Shown one piece after another: positions 40,355 to 49,762 of a DNA stretch of 64,000 bases. Position numbers and translations under genes: made by a program. The stretch is from Pseudonocardiaceae bacterium YIM PH 21723 (lineage in GTDB: Bacteria > Actinomycetota > Actinomycetes > Mycobacteriales > Pseudonocardiaceae): contig QZFT01000067.1 in the NCBI GenBank assembly GCA_003600225.1, positions 186,001 to 250,000 on the forward strand, written 5' to 3'. The stretch's first letter is position 1. Every line of letters begins with the position of its first letter. Under the pieces are notes generated by a model. The model saw nothing but the letters and a program-made list of their open reading frames with translations. It did no database searches and was not told where the DNA came from.

Positions 40355-41320
40355 ATGATCCACGCCAAGGGCCTCGCACGCACCTTCAAGACCCGGTCCG
40401 GGACCGTCGAGGCAGTGCGCGGCGTCGACTTCGATGTGGAGCCCGGCGAACTCGTCGGATTCCTCGGTCCGAACGGGGCTGGCAAGACCACCACCCTGCG
40501 CATGCTGACCACACTGCTCCAACCGACCAGTGGCTCCGCGACGGTGGCCGGCCACGACCTGGCGAGCGACCCGATCTCGGTGCGCCGGTCCATCGGTTAC
40601 GTGGGCCAGGGCGGCAGCTCCACCCCCGAACTGATCGTCGGCGAAGAGCTCGCGCTGCAGGGCAGGTTCTACGGCCTGTCCAACGCCGAAGCCCAGCAAC
40701 GCGGCGGCGAACTGGCCGCCGCACTGGACCTGGCCGGGCTGGACAAGCGGAAGTTCGGCACGCTCTCCGGCGGGCAGAAGCGACGCCTGGACATCGCCAT
40801 GGGCCTGATCCACTCGCCGCAGCTGGTGTTCCTGGACGAGCCGACCACCGGCCTCGACCCGCAGAGCCGGGCCAACCTGTGGAACCACATCCGCTCGCTG
40901 AACGCCGACCACGGCATGACCGTCTTCCTCACCACGCACTACCTGGAGGAAGCCGACGCGCTGTGTGACCGGTTGCTGGTCATCGACAAGGGCCAGATCG
41001 TCGCCGAGGGCTCGCCGGACGAGCTGAAGCGACAGGTGTCCGGCGACTCGGTCGAGCTGTCCGTGCACGGCGGTGCCGAGGGCGCCGAACGCGCGGTCAG
41101 CGTGGCCAAGAGGCTGGACGGCGCGCACGAGTTCACCGTCGACGGGGAGAGCGTGCGGTTCCGGGTCCCGCGGGGCGACGAGGCGCTGCCCACCTTGCTC
41201 CGCAACCTGGACGCCGAGGGCATCAGTCTCGCCTCGGTGGGCGTGCACCGGCCGACGCTGGACGACGTCTTCCTGGCCATGACCGGCCGTAGCCTGCGCG
41301 ACGCCGAGGAAGGTGCCTGA
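40355..41320 (+). CDS. DrrA-type drug-export ABC ATPase
   Basis: A 321-aa ATPase: Walker A GPNGAGKTTT, a Q-loop region GYVGQGGSSTPELIVGE, signature LSGGQKRRLDIAMGL, Walker B LVFLDEPTTGLDP and H-loop TTHYLEEAD. The C-terminal domain (about 230-315) with VGVHRPTLDDVFLAMTG is the DrrA type. It powers export of a hydrophobic compound together with the permease whose ATG overlaps its stop. The substrate cannot be told from sequence. Confidence 0.92.
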   Translation: MIHAKGLARTFKTRSGTVEAVRGVDFDVEPGELVGFLGPNGAGKTTTLRMLTTLLQPTSGSATVAGHDLASDPISVRRSIGYVGQGGSSTPELIVGEELALQGRFYGLSNAEAQQRGGELAAALDLAGLDKRKFGTLSGGQKRRLDIAMGLIHSPQLVFLDEPTTGLDPQSRANLWNHIRSLNADHGMTVFLTTHYLEEADALCDRLLVIDKGQIVAEGSPDELKRQVSGDSVELSVHGGAEGAERAVSVAKRLDGAHEFTVDGESVRFRVPRGDEALPTLLRNLDAEGISLASVGVHRPTLDDVFLAMTGRSLRDAEEGA

Positions 41321-42084
41321 TGCGCGTGTTCCACGACACCTGGTTGATCTACGTCCGGTCGATGCGGCAGTCGCTGCGCAACCCGGTGTGGGTGTTCATC
41401 GGCCTGTTGCAGCCGGTGCTGTACCTGTTCCTGTTCGGCCCGCTGACCAAACTGTTCGTGCAGTCCGACCCGGCGTACGCCGGCAAGCCGTGGCAGACCA
41501 TGTTCGTCCCGGGGATCCTGCTGCAGCTCGGCCTGTTCGTCTTCATGGGCGTGGGTTTCGGCCTGATCGCCGAGTACCGGGCGGGCGTGATCGAGCGGAT
41601 GCGGGTCAGCCCGGTCAGCCGTGCGGCGCTGCTGCTGGGCCGCGTCGGCCGCGACGTCACGCTGCTCACCGTGCAGGCGGCGATCCTGGTGCTCTTCGGC
41701 TACCTCGGCGGCATGGACGCCCCGGTCGGCGGGATGCTGCTGGGCATGCTCGTGCTGGTGGTGCTGTGCACCGGCATGGCGGCCATCGGCTACGCGATGG
41801 GCCTCACGCTGAAGAGTGAGGACGCACTGGCTCCGCTGGCGAACACGCTGCTGGTCCCGGTGCTGCTGCTATCCGGGATCATGCTGCCGATGAACGCGGG
41901 CCCCGGCTGGCTGCAGACCATCGCCAAGTTCAACCCCTTCTCCTGGATCGTGACCGCCGAGCGTCGCCTGTTCCTGGGCGACTTCTCCTCGTCGAGCACG
42001 ATCACCGGCATCCTCTGGGCACTGGTCATCGCCGCCCTCGGCGTCTATCTGGGCACGCGGACGTTCCAGCGCGAGAACGCCTGA
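41320..42084 (+). CDS. DrrB-type ABC-2 permease
   Basis: A 254-aa membrane protein with six predicted helices, including PVWVFIGLLQPVLYLFLFGPL, LGLFVFMGVGFGLIA and NTLLVPVLLLSGIMLPM (the ABC-2 P-rich loop). The start overlaps the ATPase stop by one base. It forms the export channel for the DrrA-type partner. Palindrome R3 follows 12 nt after its stop. Confidence 0.92.
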   Translation: MRVFHDTWLIYVRSMRQSLRNPVWVFIGLLQPVLYLFLFGPLTKLFVQSDPAYAGKPWQTMFVPGILLQLGLFVFMGVGFGLIAEYRAGVIERMRVSPVSRAALLLGRVGRDVTLLTVQAAILVLFGYLGGMDAPVGGMLLGMLVLVVLCTGMAAIGYAMGLTLKSEDALAPLANTLLVPVLLLSGIMLPMNAGPGWLQTIAKFNPFSWIVTAERRLFLGDFSSSSTITGILWALVIAALGVYLGTRTFQRENA

Positions 42085-42096
42085 CCTGAATGCGAA

Positions 42097-42139
42097 CATG
42101 GGCGCTTTGCTCTCACTGAATGGGAGTAAAGCGCCCATG
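42097..42139. repeat. Palindromic element, copy R3
   Basis: A 43-nt element: CATGGGCGCTTTGCTCTC, a short loop, then GGGAGTAAAGCGCCCATG. The outer 13-14 bp pair perfectly. It lies between the DrrB-type gene and pabB, in the position of a terminator. Confidence 0.85.
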
Positions 42140-42217
42140 TGAGCATGAGAGCGTGCGGTTATCGGGTGTGAGCAGGGCGACCTGGGGCAGCGGACAGCCA
42201 GCGGCGATGATGGGGCC

Positions 42218-43471
42218 ATGCGGGTCGAGGCGCGGCGGTTACCGGGTGGCGCGACGCCGGAGCAGGTACTCCGGCGGCTGAACCACGCCGGGATGCGCCC
42301 CGCCGCGTTGATCGGTGACTGGTTCGGCGGCTGCGCGATCATCGCGCCGGACGTGGACATCACCGCGCGCCCTGCGGACTTCACCCAGCCACCGATCGAC
42401 GACGCGCCGCCCGGAGCGGTGGGCGGCGGCTGGATCGGCTACCTGGGCTTCCCCAGCGAACGGCGAATCCTGCCCGACCAGGCCTGGGGCTGGGCCGACC
42501 ACGTGCTGCGGCAGGACGAGAGCGGCCAATGGTGGTTCGAGAGCCTCGGTGAGCAGCCCGAAGCCCGTTTCCGGCAGTACACCGACCTGCTGCTCGGAGC
42601 GGATCCGGCGCCCGTCGCCTGGCACATCGAGAACCTGACCGAACCCGACGAGCGCGCGCACCTGGAGGCCGTCGCGGGATGCGTCGAGCAGATCGCCCGC
42701 GGCGAGATCTTCCAGGCCAACATCTGCACCCGGTTCGACTGGGACTTCCACGGCGATCCCCTGCAGTTGTTCGCGACCGCGAGCGCCCGGCTCAAACCGG
42801 CCCGCGCCGCCTATGTGGCCGGCGACTGGGGCGCGGTGGCCTCGCTGTCCCCCGAGCTGTTCCTGGCCCGGCACGGCCGCCGGGTGATCTCCAGCCCGAT
42901 CAAGGGCACGCTGCCCCGTCGCGGGCCGGAGGACGACGGCAACGCACGGCTGCTGCGCGGCTCGGTGAAGGACGTCGCGGAGAACGTGATGATCGTCGAC
43001 CTGGTGCGCAACGACCTGGGCCGGATCTGCGTGACCGGGTCGGTGACGACTCCCCTGTTGCTGGCCGTCGAGCCGCACCCCGGCGTCTGGCACCTGGTGT
43101 CCACGGTGGAAGGCAACCTGCCCGAATCGGCCACCGACGCCGATCTCCTGGCGGCGACCTTCCCACCGGGCAGCGTCACCGGTGCGCCGAAGATCCGCGC
43201 GCTGGAGATCATCAACGAGCTGGAGGCCGCCGGCCGCGAGGTCTACTGCGGCGCGGTCGGCATGGCGTCACCGGTGGCCGGGCTCGAGCTGAACGTGGCC
43301 ATCCGCACGCTGGAGTACCACTGCGGCCACATGTGGCTCGGTGTCGGCGGCGGGATCACCGCCGACTCCGAACCGCACCTGGAATGGCAGGAGTGCCTGA
43401 CGAAGGCCGCTCCGCTGCTCTCCCTGGTCAGGCGCCGCGAACAAGCTCGAAGTTCTTCTGCGGCGGGTTGA
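42218..43471 (+). CDS. pabB: Aminodeoxychorismate synthase component I
   Basis: A 417-aa chorismate-binding enzyme that aminates chorismate for folate. The catalytic Lys motif SSPIKGTLPRR distinguishes PabB (PIKGT) from anthranilate synthase (PIAGT). Other landmarks: GEIFQANICTRF, ENVMIVDLVRNDLGRI, HLVSTVEG, FPPGSVTGAPKIRAL and YCGAVG. The glutaminase partner is not in this window. It is near metG in M. tuberculosis too (Rv1005c-Rv1007c). Confidence 0.92.
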   Translation: MRVEARRLPGGATPEQVLRRLNHAGMRPAALIGDWFGGCAIIAPDVDITARPADFTQPPIDDAPPGAVGGGWIGYLGFPSERRILPDQAWGWADHVLRQDESGQWWFESLGEQPEARFRQYTDLLLGADPAPVAWHIENLTEPDERAHLEAVAGCVEQIARGEIFQANICTRFDWDFHGDPLQLFATASARLKPARAAYVAGDWGAVASLSPELFLARHGRRVISSPIKGTLPRRGPEDDGNARLLRGSVKDVAENVMIVDLVRNDLGRICVTGSVTTPLLLAVEPHPGVWHLVSTVEGNLPESATDADLLAATFPPGSVTGAPKIRALEIINELEAAGREVYCGAVGMASPVAGLELNVAIRTLEYHCGHMWLGVGGGITADSEPHLEWQECLTKAAPLLSLVRRREQARSSSAAG

Positions 43472-43628
43472 TCACGACCTGCACCCGCGTGGTGGCGGCT
43501 CCTCGTTGAACCGGTAGTTCCGGAACGACGAACAACTCAGGCGTCTCCACTCGGCGCCTGCGCAATCGCAGCCCAATTCGGCCGGCCACAATCAACAATT
43601 CCGGATACCAGCAGCCCACGAAGAGCAC
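43428..43628 (-). CDS. Possible small protein (66 aa), antisense to pabB end
   Basis: A GTG-started frame of 66 residues with a hydrophobic start (MLFVGCWYPELLIVAGRIGL), an Arg cluster (RLRRRR) and a regular C-terminal part (VVPELPVQRGAATTRVQVVI). GGGGTGAG lies about 14 nt upstream, farther than ideal. It overlaps pabB by 44 nt. It might be a small membrane-associated protein; no family was recognised and it could be spurious. The rest of 43629-43809 is AT-richer and shows no gene. Confidence 0.35.
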   Translation of the reverse strand: MLFVGCWYPELLIVAGRIGLRLRRRRVETPELFVVPELPVQRGAATTRVQVVINPPQKNFELVRGA

Positions 43629-43809
43629 TAGTAGAAAAAACTCACCCCGATCATGGAATCACCCCAGTCCCCCAACGCAACACTGACTTTGCCCACTGTA
43701 TCGCCGTGCGCACCCGCCAGGCTATTCCGGGATTCCATAGCACCCATTAGCGGGGTCCTAATCCGGACAAAAGCAAAATGAGTACTCAATTCGGCTTAAT
43801 TCTGAGCGC

Positions 43810-44652
43810 TCAGCTTTTCGCCACGGCGGCGTCGTAGAGCGCCTTTTTGCCCACTCCCGGATACTCCCCGGCGACGGCGGCCGCGGCGTCCTTCATCCGC
43901 TCCCCGGCGGCGACCCGCCTGCGGACCTCCTCGGCCAGCGTGACCAGGTCCGCCGCCGTCGGCTCGATCGGCTGCGCCCCGGAGATCACCACGGTGATCT
44001 CACCGCGCACCTGCCCGGTCGCCCACTCGGCGAGCTCGCCGAGACCGCCGCGCCGGACCTCCTCATAGGTCTTGGTCAGCTCCCGGCACACCGCGGCGGC
44101 GCGGTCGGCGCCCAGCACCTCGGCGGCGACGGCGAGCGTGTCGGCCAGCCGGTGCGGGGATTCGAAGAACACCGCGGTGCGGGGCTCCCGCTCCAGCTGT
44201 GCCAGCCAGCGGCGCCGCTCACCGTCCTTGCGCGGCGCGAATCCCTCGAAGCAGAACCGGTCGCAGGGCAGGCCGGAGATGGCGAGCGCGGTGGTCACCG
44301 CGGACGGCCCGGGCAGGCAGCTCACCCGCAGTCCGGCATCGGCGCAGGCCGCGGCCAGCCGGAACCCGGGGTCGGACACGCTGGGCATGCCGGCGTCGGT
44401 GACCAACAGGACGGTGCGCCCCTCCCGCACCGCCTCAACCAGGCCGGGCAGCTTCGCGGTCTCCACCGCATCGTAGAAACTCACGATCCGGCCCGTCGGC
44501 GTCACGCCGAGCGCACTGGCCAGGTTGCGGGTCCGCCTGGTGTCCTCGGCCGCGATGACATCGGCCGAGGCCAGGGCCTCCACCAGCCTGGTCGACGCAT
44601 CCTTCACATCACCCAGTGGCGTGGCCGCGAGCAGCAGAATCCCATTGTTCAC
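43810..44652 (-). CDS. rsmI: 16S rRNA 2'-O-ribose C1402 methyltransferase RsmI
   Basis: A 280-aa tetrapyrrole-methylase-fold enzyme: GILLLAATPLGDVKDAS, ADVIAAEDTRRTRN, LVTDAGMPSVSDPG, LPGPSAVTTALAISGLP and FFESPHRL. It methylates C1402 of 16S rRNA in the decoding centre. GTG 44652 is the chosen start. It is divergent from pmt by 79 nt, an arrangement kept across actinobacteria (Rv1003/Rv1002c). Confidence 0.95.
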   Translation of the reverse strand: MNNGILLLAATPLGDVKDASTRLVEALASADVIAAEDTRRTRNLASALGVTPTGRIVSFYDAVETAKLPGLVEAVREGRTVLLVTDAGMPSVSDPGFRLAAACADAGLRVSCLPGPSAVTTALAISGLPCDRFCFEGFAPRKDGERRRWLAQLEREPRTAVFFESPHRLADTLAVAAEVLGADRAAAVCRELTKTYEEVRRGGLGELAEWATGQVRGEITVVISGAQPIEPTAADLVTLAEEVRRRVAAGERMKDAAAAVAGEYPGVGKKALYDAAVAKS

Positions 44653-44731
44653 GGTCCACAGCCTACGAACTTATCCACAGGCCGTGGGCGTCGGCTTCAT
44701 TGCCTTGCCCCGAGCGCCTACGATCGCGCAG

Positions 44732-46372
44732 GTGACCACCGCCATCCCCAACGCGTCCACCGCAGAGACAGCCGACGGTGTCGTCGGCGTCGGCGAGACT
44801 CCGCAGACCCGGGAGCTGGAACGCGCCACACCCCAGGAGCGGCTGGGGCCGCCGATGCCGGACGACCGGCTGCGGGACTGGATCACCACCCTGATCATCA
44901 CCGGGATCGGCTTCCTGGTGCGGCTGTGGAACCTCGGCCACGCCACCGACAAGGGCACGCCGTCCTTCGACGAGAAGTACTACGCGCCGCAGGGCTTCCA
45001 GATGCTGCGCAACGGTGGGTACGAGGACAACCAGGCCTACGAGGTGATCGTCCACCCGCCGGTCGGCAAACAGCTGATCGCCCTCGGTGAGTGGATCTTT
45101 GGCTACACCCCCTGGGGCTGGCGGTTCTCCGCCGCGATCTGCGGCTCCCTGATGATCTTCCTGGTGATCCGGATCGCCCGGCGGCTCACCCGGTCCACCC
45201 TGCTCGGCGGGATCGCCGGAATCCTGCTGATCTGCGATGGCGTCAGCCACGTGCAGTCGCGGATCGGCATGCTGGACATCTTCCTGGCCTTTTTCGTGCT
45301 GGCCGCGTTCTGGTGCCTGCTGGTGGACCGGGACCAGATGCGGGACCGGATGCGCACGGCGCTGGACAACGGCTGGCTCACGGAGCCGTTCGGCCCCCGG
45401 CTGGGCTTCCGCTGGTGGCGGTTCGCCGCCGGGGTGAGCCTCGGCCTGGCACTGGGCACCAAGTGGTCAGCCCTGTACTTCGTGGCGGCCTTCGGCCTGC
45501 TGACCTTCTTCTGGGACTACTCGACCCGGCGCACCGCGGGCCTCAAGCACCCGCTGAGCGCGACGATCCGCCGGGACCTGCTGCCCGCCCTGGGCAGCAT
45601 CGTGGCCCTGTCGCTCGTGGTCTACCTGGCCACCTGGTGGTCCTGGTACGGCAGCGAGACCGCCGTCGACCGGCATGCGGTGGACGGCCGCAAGCTGCAC
45701 GAGGACCTGATCCTGCGGCCGTGGACCGAGGTCGCGCCGGACGGGCTCGGCTCGCTGCTGCCGGGCTGGCTGATGGACCCGCTGCGGTCGCTGGGCTACT
45801 ACAGCTGGCGGGTGTACGACTTCCACACGCACCTGTTCACCAAGGCCGGTTCGGAGCACCCGTGGGAGTCCAAGCCGTGGGGCTGGCCGATGGGCCTGCG
45901 GCCGATGCTCTACAACTGCGAGGGTGGGCCGGGCAACGTCGGCTGCGGCGGCGGTGAGTACATCAGCGCGGTGATGCTGATCGGCACGCCCGCGATGTGG
46001 TGGCTGGCCTTCCCGATGCTGGCCTGGCTGGCCTGGCGTTCGGTGATCAGCCGCGACTGGCGGCACGCCTCGGTGCTGGCCGTCTACCTGGCGGGGTGGC
46101 TACCCTGGTTCATCGACCTGCGCAGGCAGATGTACTACTTCTACACGACTCCGATGGCTCCGTTCCTGGTCCTCGGCCTGACCCTGGTGCTGGGAGAGAT
46201 CCTGGGCCGGGCGAAGGCGGGCGCGGAGCGTCGGTCCACTGGTCTGCTGGTCGTCGCGTTCTATGTCGGGCTCGTCGTGGCGAACTTCGCCTGGCTGTGG
46301 CCGATCCTGAATGGTGAACCGATCAGCCTATGGCGTTGGAATGCTGAACTATGGTTGCCCTCATGGCGTTAA
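44732..46372 (+). CDS. pmt: Dolichyl/polyprenyl-phosphate-mannose protein mannosyltransferase
   Basis: A 546-aa GT39 (GT-C fold) integral membrane O-mannosyltransferase with about ten helices. The first extracytoplasmic loop has the catalytic acidic pair in PSFDEKYYAPQG, followed by VHPPVGKQLIALGEW; the conserved HTHLFTKAGSEHPWESKPWGW loop is also present. It transfers mannose from polyprenyl-P-mannose to Ser/Thr of secreted proteins. GTG 44732 has a weak ribosome site. It overlaps plsC by 22 nt. Confidence 0.94.
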   Translation: MTTAIPNASTAETADGVVGVGETPQTRELERATPQERLGPPMPDDRLRDWITTLIITGIGFLVRLWNLGHATDKGTPSFDEKYYAPQGFQMLRNGGYEDNQAYEVIVHPPVGKQLIALGEWIFGYTPWGWRFSAAICGSLMIFLVIRIARRLTRSTLLGGIAGILLICDGVSHVQSRIGMLDIFLAFFVLAAFWCLLVDRDQMRDRMRTALDNGWLTEPFGPRLGFRWWRFAAGVSLGLALGTKWSALYFVAAFGLLTFFWDYSTRRTAGLKHPLSATIRRDLLPALGSIVALSLVVYLATWWSWYGSETAVDRHAVDGRKLHEDLILRPWTEVAPDGLGSLLPGWLMDPLRSLGYYSWRVYDFHTHLFTKAGSEHPWESKPWGWPMGLRPMLYNCEGGPGNVGCGGGEYISAVMLIGTPAMWWLAFPMLAWLAWRSVISRDWRHASVLAVYLAGWLPWFIDLRRQMYYFYTTPMAPFLVLGLTLVLGEILGRAKAGAERRSTGLLVVAFYVGLVVANFAWLWPILNGEPISLWRWNAELWLPSWR

Positions 46373-47127
46373 GCGCGGACGAAGCTCCGCACAACCCGTT
46401 CGACTGGCTACGCACCACCACACGTATGCCTCGCCGTGGCCGTGGCCTGTCCTACGGCGCGACGATCGAAGTGCTCTGGCCGCTCATTTCGGCAGCTGCG
46501 AAGCAGCACTGGTACGGCGGTCAGCACGTGCCCCGCGAGGGTGGGGTACTGATCGCCGCGAACCACGTGTCCTACGCGGACCCGGTCACGGTCAGCGCGT
46601 TCCTGCTGGCCGCCGGCGGCCGCGTACCGCGCTACCTGGCGCGCAACGACATGTGGAACTGGCCGGTGATCGGTCCGGTCATGCGCAGCGGTAAGCACAT
46701 CCCGGTGGAACGCGGCACCGCGAACGCGATCAAGGCGCTCAACGACGCCGCGGCCGCCGTGCGGGCGGGCGAGTGCGTGGTCGTCTTCCCCGAGGGCACC
46801 TTCACCCGCCGCGAGGACGGCTGGCCGGACCCGGGCATCCCGGGCATCGGCCGGCTCGCGCTGACCACCGGAGCCCCGGTCATCCCGCTCGCCAACTGGG
46901 GCACGCAGAACCTGCTGCCCCACCCGTCGAACAAGCCCAAGGTGTGGCCGCGCCAGGACGTGCACATGGCCGCCGGAGCACCGGTGGACCTGTCCGACCT
47001 GGCGGGCCCCCGGGTCACCCGCAGCGCCCTGGACATCGCGACCAAGCGGATCATGGGCGCGATCACCGGGCAGCTCGCCACCATCCGCGGCGAAGAGCCC
47101 CCGGCCGATCTGCCGGCGGTCAGCTGA
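46351..47127 (+). CDS. 1-acylglycerol-3-phosphate acyltransferase (PlsC family)
   Basis: A 258-aa acyltransferase with the catalytic HX4D box in AANHVSYADPVT, the PEGT box VVFPEGTFTRRE, and GAPVIPLANWGTQ. There is no strong membrane helix, suggesting peripheral attachment. It should acylate lysophosphatidic acid or a related lipid. ATG 46351 is inside the end of pmt; ATG 46363 is an in-frame alternative. It converges with the GT87 gene 7 nt away. Confidence 0.9.
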   Translation: MVALMALSADEAPHNPFDWLRTTTRMPRRGRGLSYGATIEVLWPLISAAAKQHWYGGQHVPREGGVLIAANHVSYADPVTVSAFLLAAGGRVPRYLARNDMWNWPVIGPVMRSGKHIPVERGTANAIKALNDAAAAVRAGECVVVFPEGTFTRREDGWPDPGIPGIGRLALTTGAPVIPLANWGTQNLLPHPSNKPKVWPRQDVHMAAGAPVDLSDLAGPRVTRSALDIATKRIMGAITGQLATIRGEEPPADLPAVS

Positions 47128-47134
47128 CGGGTCC

Positions 47135-48343
47135 TCACCCCACGACCTGATGCGTGTCCTGGAACTCCCCGGGTTCCGGGACACGCTCACGGGGTCGCCG
47201 GAGGCTGAGCACCACGGCGGTCAGCAGCGTTACCACCCCGATGATCACCAGGTACTCATTGGTGATCCGCAGGATCCACGGCGCCAGATCCGCGGCTCGG
47301 TACCGCAGGTCGTTCGCCAGGTACAGGGCACCGACGGTCGCGAGCGTGGCGAGAATGGTCAGCGGACGACCGTCCCGTACCGACCACAGGCCCAGTGCGA
47401 AGACCAGCCCGGTGATCCACACCCAGTGGTGGTCCCAGGAGATCGGGCAGATCAACACGGTCATCGCGGCGACCGCGAACCAGGACAACAGCACGTCGCC
47501 CCGCCGACGCAGCCGGAATGCGGCCAGCGCGGTCAGGATGACCGTCACCAGGCAGGCCACCGCCCACACCTTGCCGAGGTTGCCGGGGTCGGTCAGCTCG
47601 GCCCGGTACAGCGTGCCCTTGAGGGACTGGTTCACCAGCGCCCACTGCCACGCTCCGCCCACCCGGGTCGGATCCCACAGCGCGTGGAGCCAGAACTCGG
47701 CCGACGCGGTCGGCGCGAGAACCCACATCAGCCCGGTGCACCCCAGAAAGGTGCCGACTGCGGTGGCCGCCGCTCGCCACTGACGTCCGGCGAGGAAGAA
47801 CAACACGAATGCGGCGGGAGTCAGCTTGATCGCCGCCGCGATGCCGACCAGCATCCCGCGGGGCACCCGGGGATTGCGGTGCAGGCAGTCCACGGCGACC
47901 AGCCAGATCAGCAGGGCGTTGATCTGGCCGAGCCACAACGTCTGGTAGACCGGCGGAATCGTCAGCAACCCGAGGGTCACCGCGGCGCTGATCGGCGCCA
48001 GGTGCGGATTGGCCGGCAGGATCCGCCTGCCGATCAGCAACAGCGTGTGGAAGATCGCCGCCACACTGGCCAGCAGCAGCACGATCACGCCCAGCTGGAA
48101 ATTGACCAGGAGCGCGCCCAGTCCCAGCAGCGCGAACGGCGGGTAGGTGAAGTAACCGATGATCTCCGGGGCGCCGGCCACCTTGGCGGTGTACACGCTG
48201 CCGTGCTGCCACCACTGCGCCGCGCCCGCGCGGTAGATGTGCGCGTCACCCAGCGCGGAGAGCTGTTTCTCCGATAAGAGGCCAATTTTCAAAGCCTGAA
48301 ATGCTGCCGCCCCCAGCAGCAAGATCACAAGGATCTTACTCAT
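47135..48343 (-). CDS. GT87 polyprenol-P-mannose-dependent glycosyltransferase
   Basis: A 402-aa multi-helix GT-C protein. Landmarks: GDAHIYRAGAAQWW (catalytic Asp region in the first loop), FTYPPFALLGLGALL, WLGQINALLIWL, AAIKLTPAAFVLFF, NQSLKGTLYR and CPISWDHHWVW. GT87 members add alpha-mannose to lipoglycans such as lipomannan. A second, more distant GT87 copy lies at 54526. ATG 48343 has GAGG close upstream; the frame is open to 48469 but that extension has no membrane-protein character. Confidence 0.9.
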   Translation of the reverse strand: MSKILVILLLGAAAFQALKIGLLSEKQLSALGDAHIYRAGAAQWWQHGSVYTAKVAGAPEIIGYFTYPPFALLGLGALLVNFQLGVIVLLLASVAAIFHTLLLIGRRILPANPHLAPISAAVTLGLLTIPPVYQTLWLGQINALLIWLVAVDCLHRNPRVPRGMLVGIAAAIKLTPAAFVLFFLAGRQWRAAATAVGTFLGCTGLMWVLAPTASAEFWLHALWDPTRVGGAWQWALVNQSLKGTLYRAELTDPGNLGKVWAVACLVTVILTALAAFRLRRRGDVLLSWFAVAAMTVLICPISWDHHWVWITGLVFALGLWSVRDGRPLTILATLATVGALYLANDLRYRAADLAPWILRITNEYLVIIGVVTLLTAVVLSLRRPRERVPEPGEFQDTHQVVG

Positions 48344-48565
48344 GCGCCTCACTCGAAAGAGTGTATGAGCGGCCGGGTTGCTTCCCAGTGGAATGCTTTC
48401 GTGGTTACGGCATCGACACCATTTCGTCGGTTTAGCGAGACCTGTCCACAGCCCCGTCACACCATCCACAACCCGCCCTCACCCGACCAAGATCACTGAT
48501 AAATTCACTAGGGTTGGAGAGGTCAGCCCCCTGGGTGGGCGGGGCCTGTAATCGGGGAGTCGATC

Positions 48566-49138
48566 ATGAATGAGCCGGTGTTCGTGCTGCGGCACGGCGC
48601 GACCGAGTGGTCGGCCAACGGCAGGCACACCGGACGGACCGACATCCCGCTGACCGAGCACGGCCGGGACCAGGCCCGCGCGGCCGGCGGACTGCTCGCC
48701 CGGTTGCTCCCGCCGGACGCCCGGGTGCTGGTCAGCCCGCGGAGCCGGGCCCGGGAGACGGCTGAGCTGGCCGGGTTCGCCGGGTACACCGTCACCCCGG
48801 AGCTGGCCGAATGGGACTACGGCGACTACGAGGGCCTGACCACCCCGCAGATCCGGGAGACCGTGCCGGACTGGACGGTGTGGACCCACCCGTGCCCCGG
48901 CGGCGAGACCGCGGAGCAGGTGGCGGACCGGGCGGATCAGCTCATCAAGGGCTTGGAGCAACCGACGCTGCTGGTCGGGCACGGGCATTTCGGCCGGGTG
49001 CTGATGGCTCGCTGGCTCCGGCTGCCCGCGACGGCGGGAGTCCACTTCGGACAGGACCCCGCAGCGGTCAGCCAACTCGGCTTCGAGCGCGGGGTCCCGC
49101 AGCTGACCAGGCTGAACCTAACAAACCACGCGGAATGA
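48566..49138 (+). CDS. Histidine phosphatase family protein
   Basis: A 190-aa phosphoglycerate-mutase-like phosphatase. The phospho-histidine motif is VFVLRHGATEWSANGRHTGR; the second catalytic His lies in LLVGHGHFGRVL; LVSPRSRARETAEL and EWDYGDYEGL complete the pocket. It probably dephosphorylates a small sugar phosphate; the substrate is not readable. Its 3' end overlaps the convergent gene at 49118 by 21 nt. Confidence 0.92.
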   Translation: MNEPVFVLRHGATEWSANGRHTGRTDIPLTEHGRDQARAAGGLLARLLPPDARVLVSPRSRARETAELAGFAGYTVTPELAEWDYGDYEGLTTPQIRETVPDWTVWTHPCPGGETAEQVADRADQLIKGLEQPTLLVGHGHFGRVLMARWLRLPATAGVHFGQDPAAVSQLGFERGVPQLTRLNLTNHAE

Positions 49139-49603
49139 GGCCCCTGCCGCGTAGGGCACGGAGTACGCCTGGGTCGGCGTCTCGTGGTAGTGGTAGGCGA
49201 TGTGGCCGATGTACCGGCCCTGGTCACACGCCGAGTCCTCGGCGACCTTGATCGTCAGTGTCGCGGTGCGGGTCTCCCCCGGGTGAATGAGCACCGCGTG
49301 ATGCAAGGCCAACGACTTCGTGCCGACCCCATCGCACCAGGTGATGTCCCCGGTACAGCCGATGAACTGGTGTTTGATCCCCGGGTCGATCCACGAGCCG
49401 TAGGCGGTCGTCAGCGAGGCGTAGCTGAACTGCACGTCCTCGGACTGGTGGTTGTTGGTGTAGGTCATCGTGTACGTGACGGTGTCGCCCGGATGCGCCT
49501 CCGCGGCGGAAGCGGTGATCCGCAACGGCTCGTTGTTGTCGGCCGAGGCCGTGCTCGCTCCTGCCAACAGCAGCGCCACGGCCAGAGCCATCGATCTCAG
49601 CAT
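49118..49603 (-). CDS. Secreted Ig-like (DUF11-type) protein
   Basis: A 161-aa exported protein. The signal peptide MLRSMALAVALLLAGASTASA ends before DNNEP. The mature region has PGDTVTYTMTYTNNHQSEDV, the opening of a DUF11/conserved-repeat beta-sandwich, and IHPGETRTATLTI in the later strands; four Cys may form disulfides. GGAAGGGAG precedes ATG 49603. No anchor is visible, so it is probably released. Function unknown. Confidence 0.82.
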   Translation of the reverse strand: MLRSMALAVALLLAGASTASADNNEPLRITASAAEAHPGDTVTYTMTYTNNHQSEDVQFSYASLTTAYGSWIDPGIKHQFIGCTGDITWCDGVGTKSLALHHAVLIHPGETRTATLTIKVAEDSACDQGRYIGHIAYHYHETPTQAYSVPYAAGASFRVVC

Positions 49604-49762
49604 CGTCGAACTCCCTTCCGGTCCGGGCGACCATAAGGAGCACGGCGGCGTACGGCGGCCGGCCGAACCGAGCCGCAATCGAATCGCCGCCACCCTGCGT
49701 CGACCGCTCATCGGACGGGCTAAGGTGACACCCCTTGCGGTAAACGACGAAGGAAAATTCAC

